From the NCBI RefSeq assembly GCF_938045465.1, contig NZ_CALIBF010000077.1, forward strand, positions 1-34,429: a stretch of DNA of 34,429 nt, in the 5' to 3' direction. The position numbers were made by a program, and so were the translations under genes. The notes beneath the pieces were generated by a model. That model made no database searches, had not been told where the DNA came from, and saw only the letters and a program-made list of their open reading frames with translations. The first letter of the stretch is position 1, and each line of letters opens with the position of its first letter. Shown piece by piece: positions 33,994 through 34,429 of this stretch. The stretch is from an uncultured Campylobacter sp. GTDB lineage: Bacteria > Campylobacterota > Campylobacteria > Campylobacterales > Campylobacteraceae.

Positions 33994-34429
33994 TTATTTT
34001 AGATACGAACCCTGCTCACTAGGGGCAGCGGAGATATCGGTATTACCGCTAGCGCGAGATGGGCTATCATATAAGAATTCATCGTCGCCTTTTAAATAAG
34101 CAATAATATAGCCTAGCTCTGTAGCGCTTGTCTTAGCAGCGATCAGCTGCATAATATTTTTCATCTTGCCGCCATAACTTAGATCTGTAGTGTATTGCGA
34201 CATAGCTATCGAGATCTCCTTGGCATCTAGATCCTTGAGTTTACGCGATACTCCATAAGCTTTTTTTTGCCCGTTCTCGCCGTGACATGAAGCGCACTTC
34301 TCAGCAAAGATAGCTCCACCTCTTTCTTTTAAAGAATTTATATTTCGATTTACTTTGCCGCTATGAGTTTTACTGCCTGCGACCGGAGCGCTTTTGTAGA
34401 TATTTACGGTTACATTTTCATCTTTAGAA
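33994..34429 (-). CDS. c-type cytochrome, 5' end beyond the window
   Basis: The 3' 145 codons of a larger gene; the frame is open to the right edge of the window. It contains a heme-binding C-A-S-C-H motif in FAEKCASCHGENGQKKAYG, followed by KEISIAMSQYTTDLSYGGKM with a possible Met ligand (GGKMKNIM) and ELGYIIAYLKG, the standard last helix of a class I cytochrome c. The upstream part (NVTVNIYKSAPVAGSKTHSGK) is a linker or second domain. It is expected to be periplasmic and to pass electrons between respiratory complexes. An internal ATG at 34201-34203 is not the real start, as the heme motif lies upstream of it. Confidence 0.9.
   Translation of the reverse strand, partial: SKDENVTVNIYKSAPVAGSKTHSGKVNRNINSLKERGGAIFAEKCASCHGENGQKKAYGVSRKLKDLDAKEISIAMSQYTTDLSYGGKMKNIMQLIAAKTSATELGYIIAYLKGDDEFLYDSPSRASGNTDISAAPSEQGSYLK

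Overview
This window looks like chromosomal DNA of a Campylobacter, most likely one of the moderately GC-rich oral species. I favour C. gracilis or a relative such as C. showae or C. rectus, but this is inference from gene content and composition and no search was run. The evidence is the order ferredoxin-like gene / selA / selB / Dsb-like thioredoxin (as around Cj1377c-Cj1380 of C. jejuni), a selenocysteine formate dehydrogenase with an epsilonproteobacterial small Tat-signal partner, thrS-infC-rpmI-rplT, poly-G tracts, and intergenic DNA saturated with AAATTT/AATTTTAAAATT motifs.

Layout. (1) 1-3700, minus strand: a frameshifted small membrane protein (DUF2892-like), a conserved unknown, a frameshifted LysE-family exporter, a membrane protein with a long low-complexity tail and a TraT-like lipoprotein; the last three overlap as an operon. 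(2) 3900-14800: a formate dehydrogenase and selenocysteine block. Going left on the minus strand are an Fe-S protein, a TorD-like chaperone, a Tat-signal small protein, fdhA (in-frame UGA with a hairpin beside it) and fdhB. Going right are selA, selB and a DsbC-like protein. The selenoprotein therefore sits beside the genes for its own selenocysteine insertion. No fdhC or fdhD follows fdhB, and I saw no tRNA-Sec. (3) 15265-17226: a secreted protein joining a spherulin-4/GH135-like glycosidase domain to an autotransporter-type beta-barrel. (4) 17300-20660: rplT, rpmI, infC and thrS. (5) 20760-24815: a Bcr/CflA-type efflux pump, a kinase-fold protein, tRNA-Glu, a lipoprotein and nfo. (6) 24815-29450: repeat-rich accessory DNA with a Sel1-repeat protein that has a G11 tract in its promoter region, a murI with a very large insert, degenerate tandem repeats, and an EexN-like lipoprotein switched out of frame by a G8 tract. 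(7) 29445-34429: an NhaC-type antiporter, an SDR oxidoreductase, a membrane protein, a small pseudogene, a DJ-1/PfpI protein and the 3' part of a c-type cytochrome.

Three themes deserve attention. Poly-G tracts appear able to switch a surface lipoprotein and a Sel1-repeat gene. Low-complexity in-frame inserts rich in AAATTT-type motifs occur inside otherwise conserved proteins (MurI, SelA, a TorD-like chaperone) and resemble the surrounding intergenic repeats. An apparent surface-displayed exopolysaccharide hydrolase has an unusual domain pairing. All assignments are by eye from sequence motifs.
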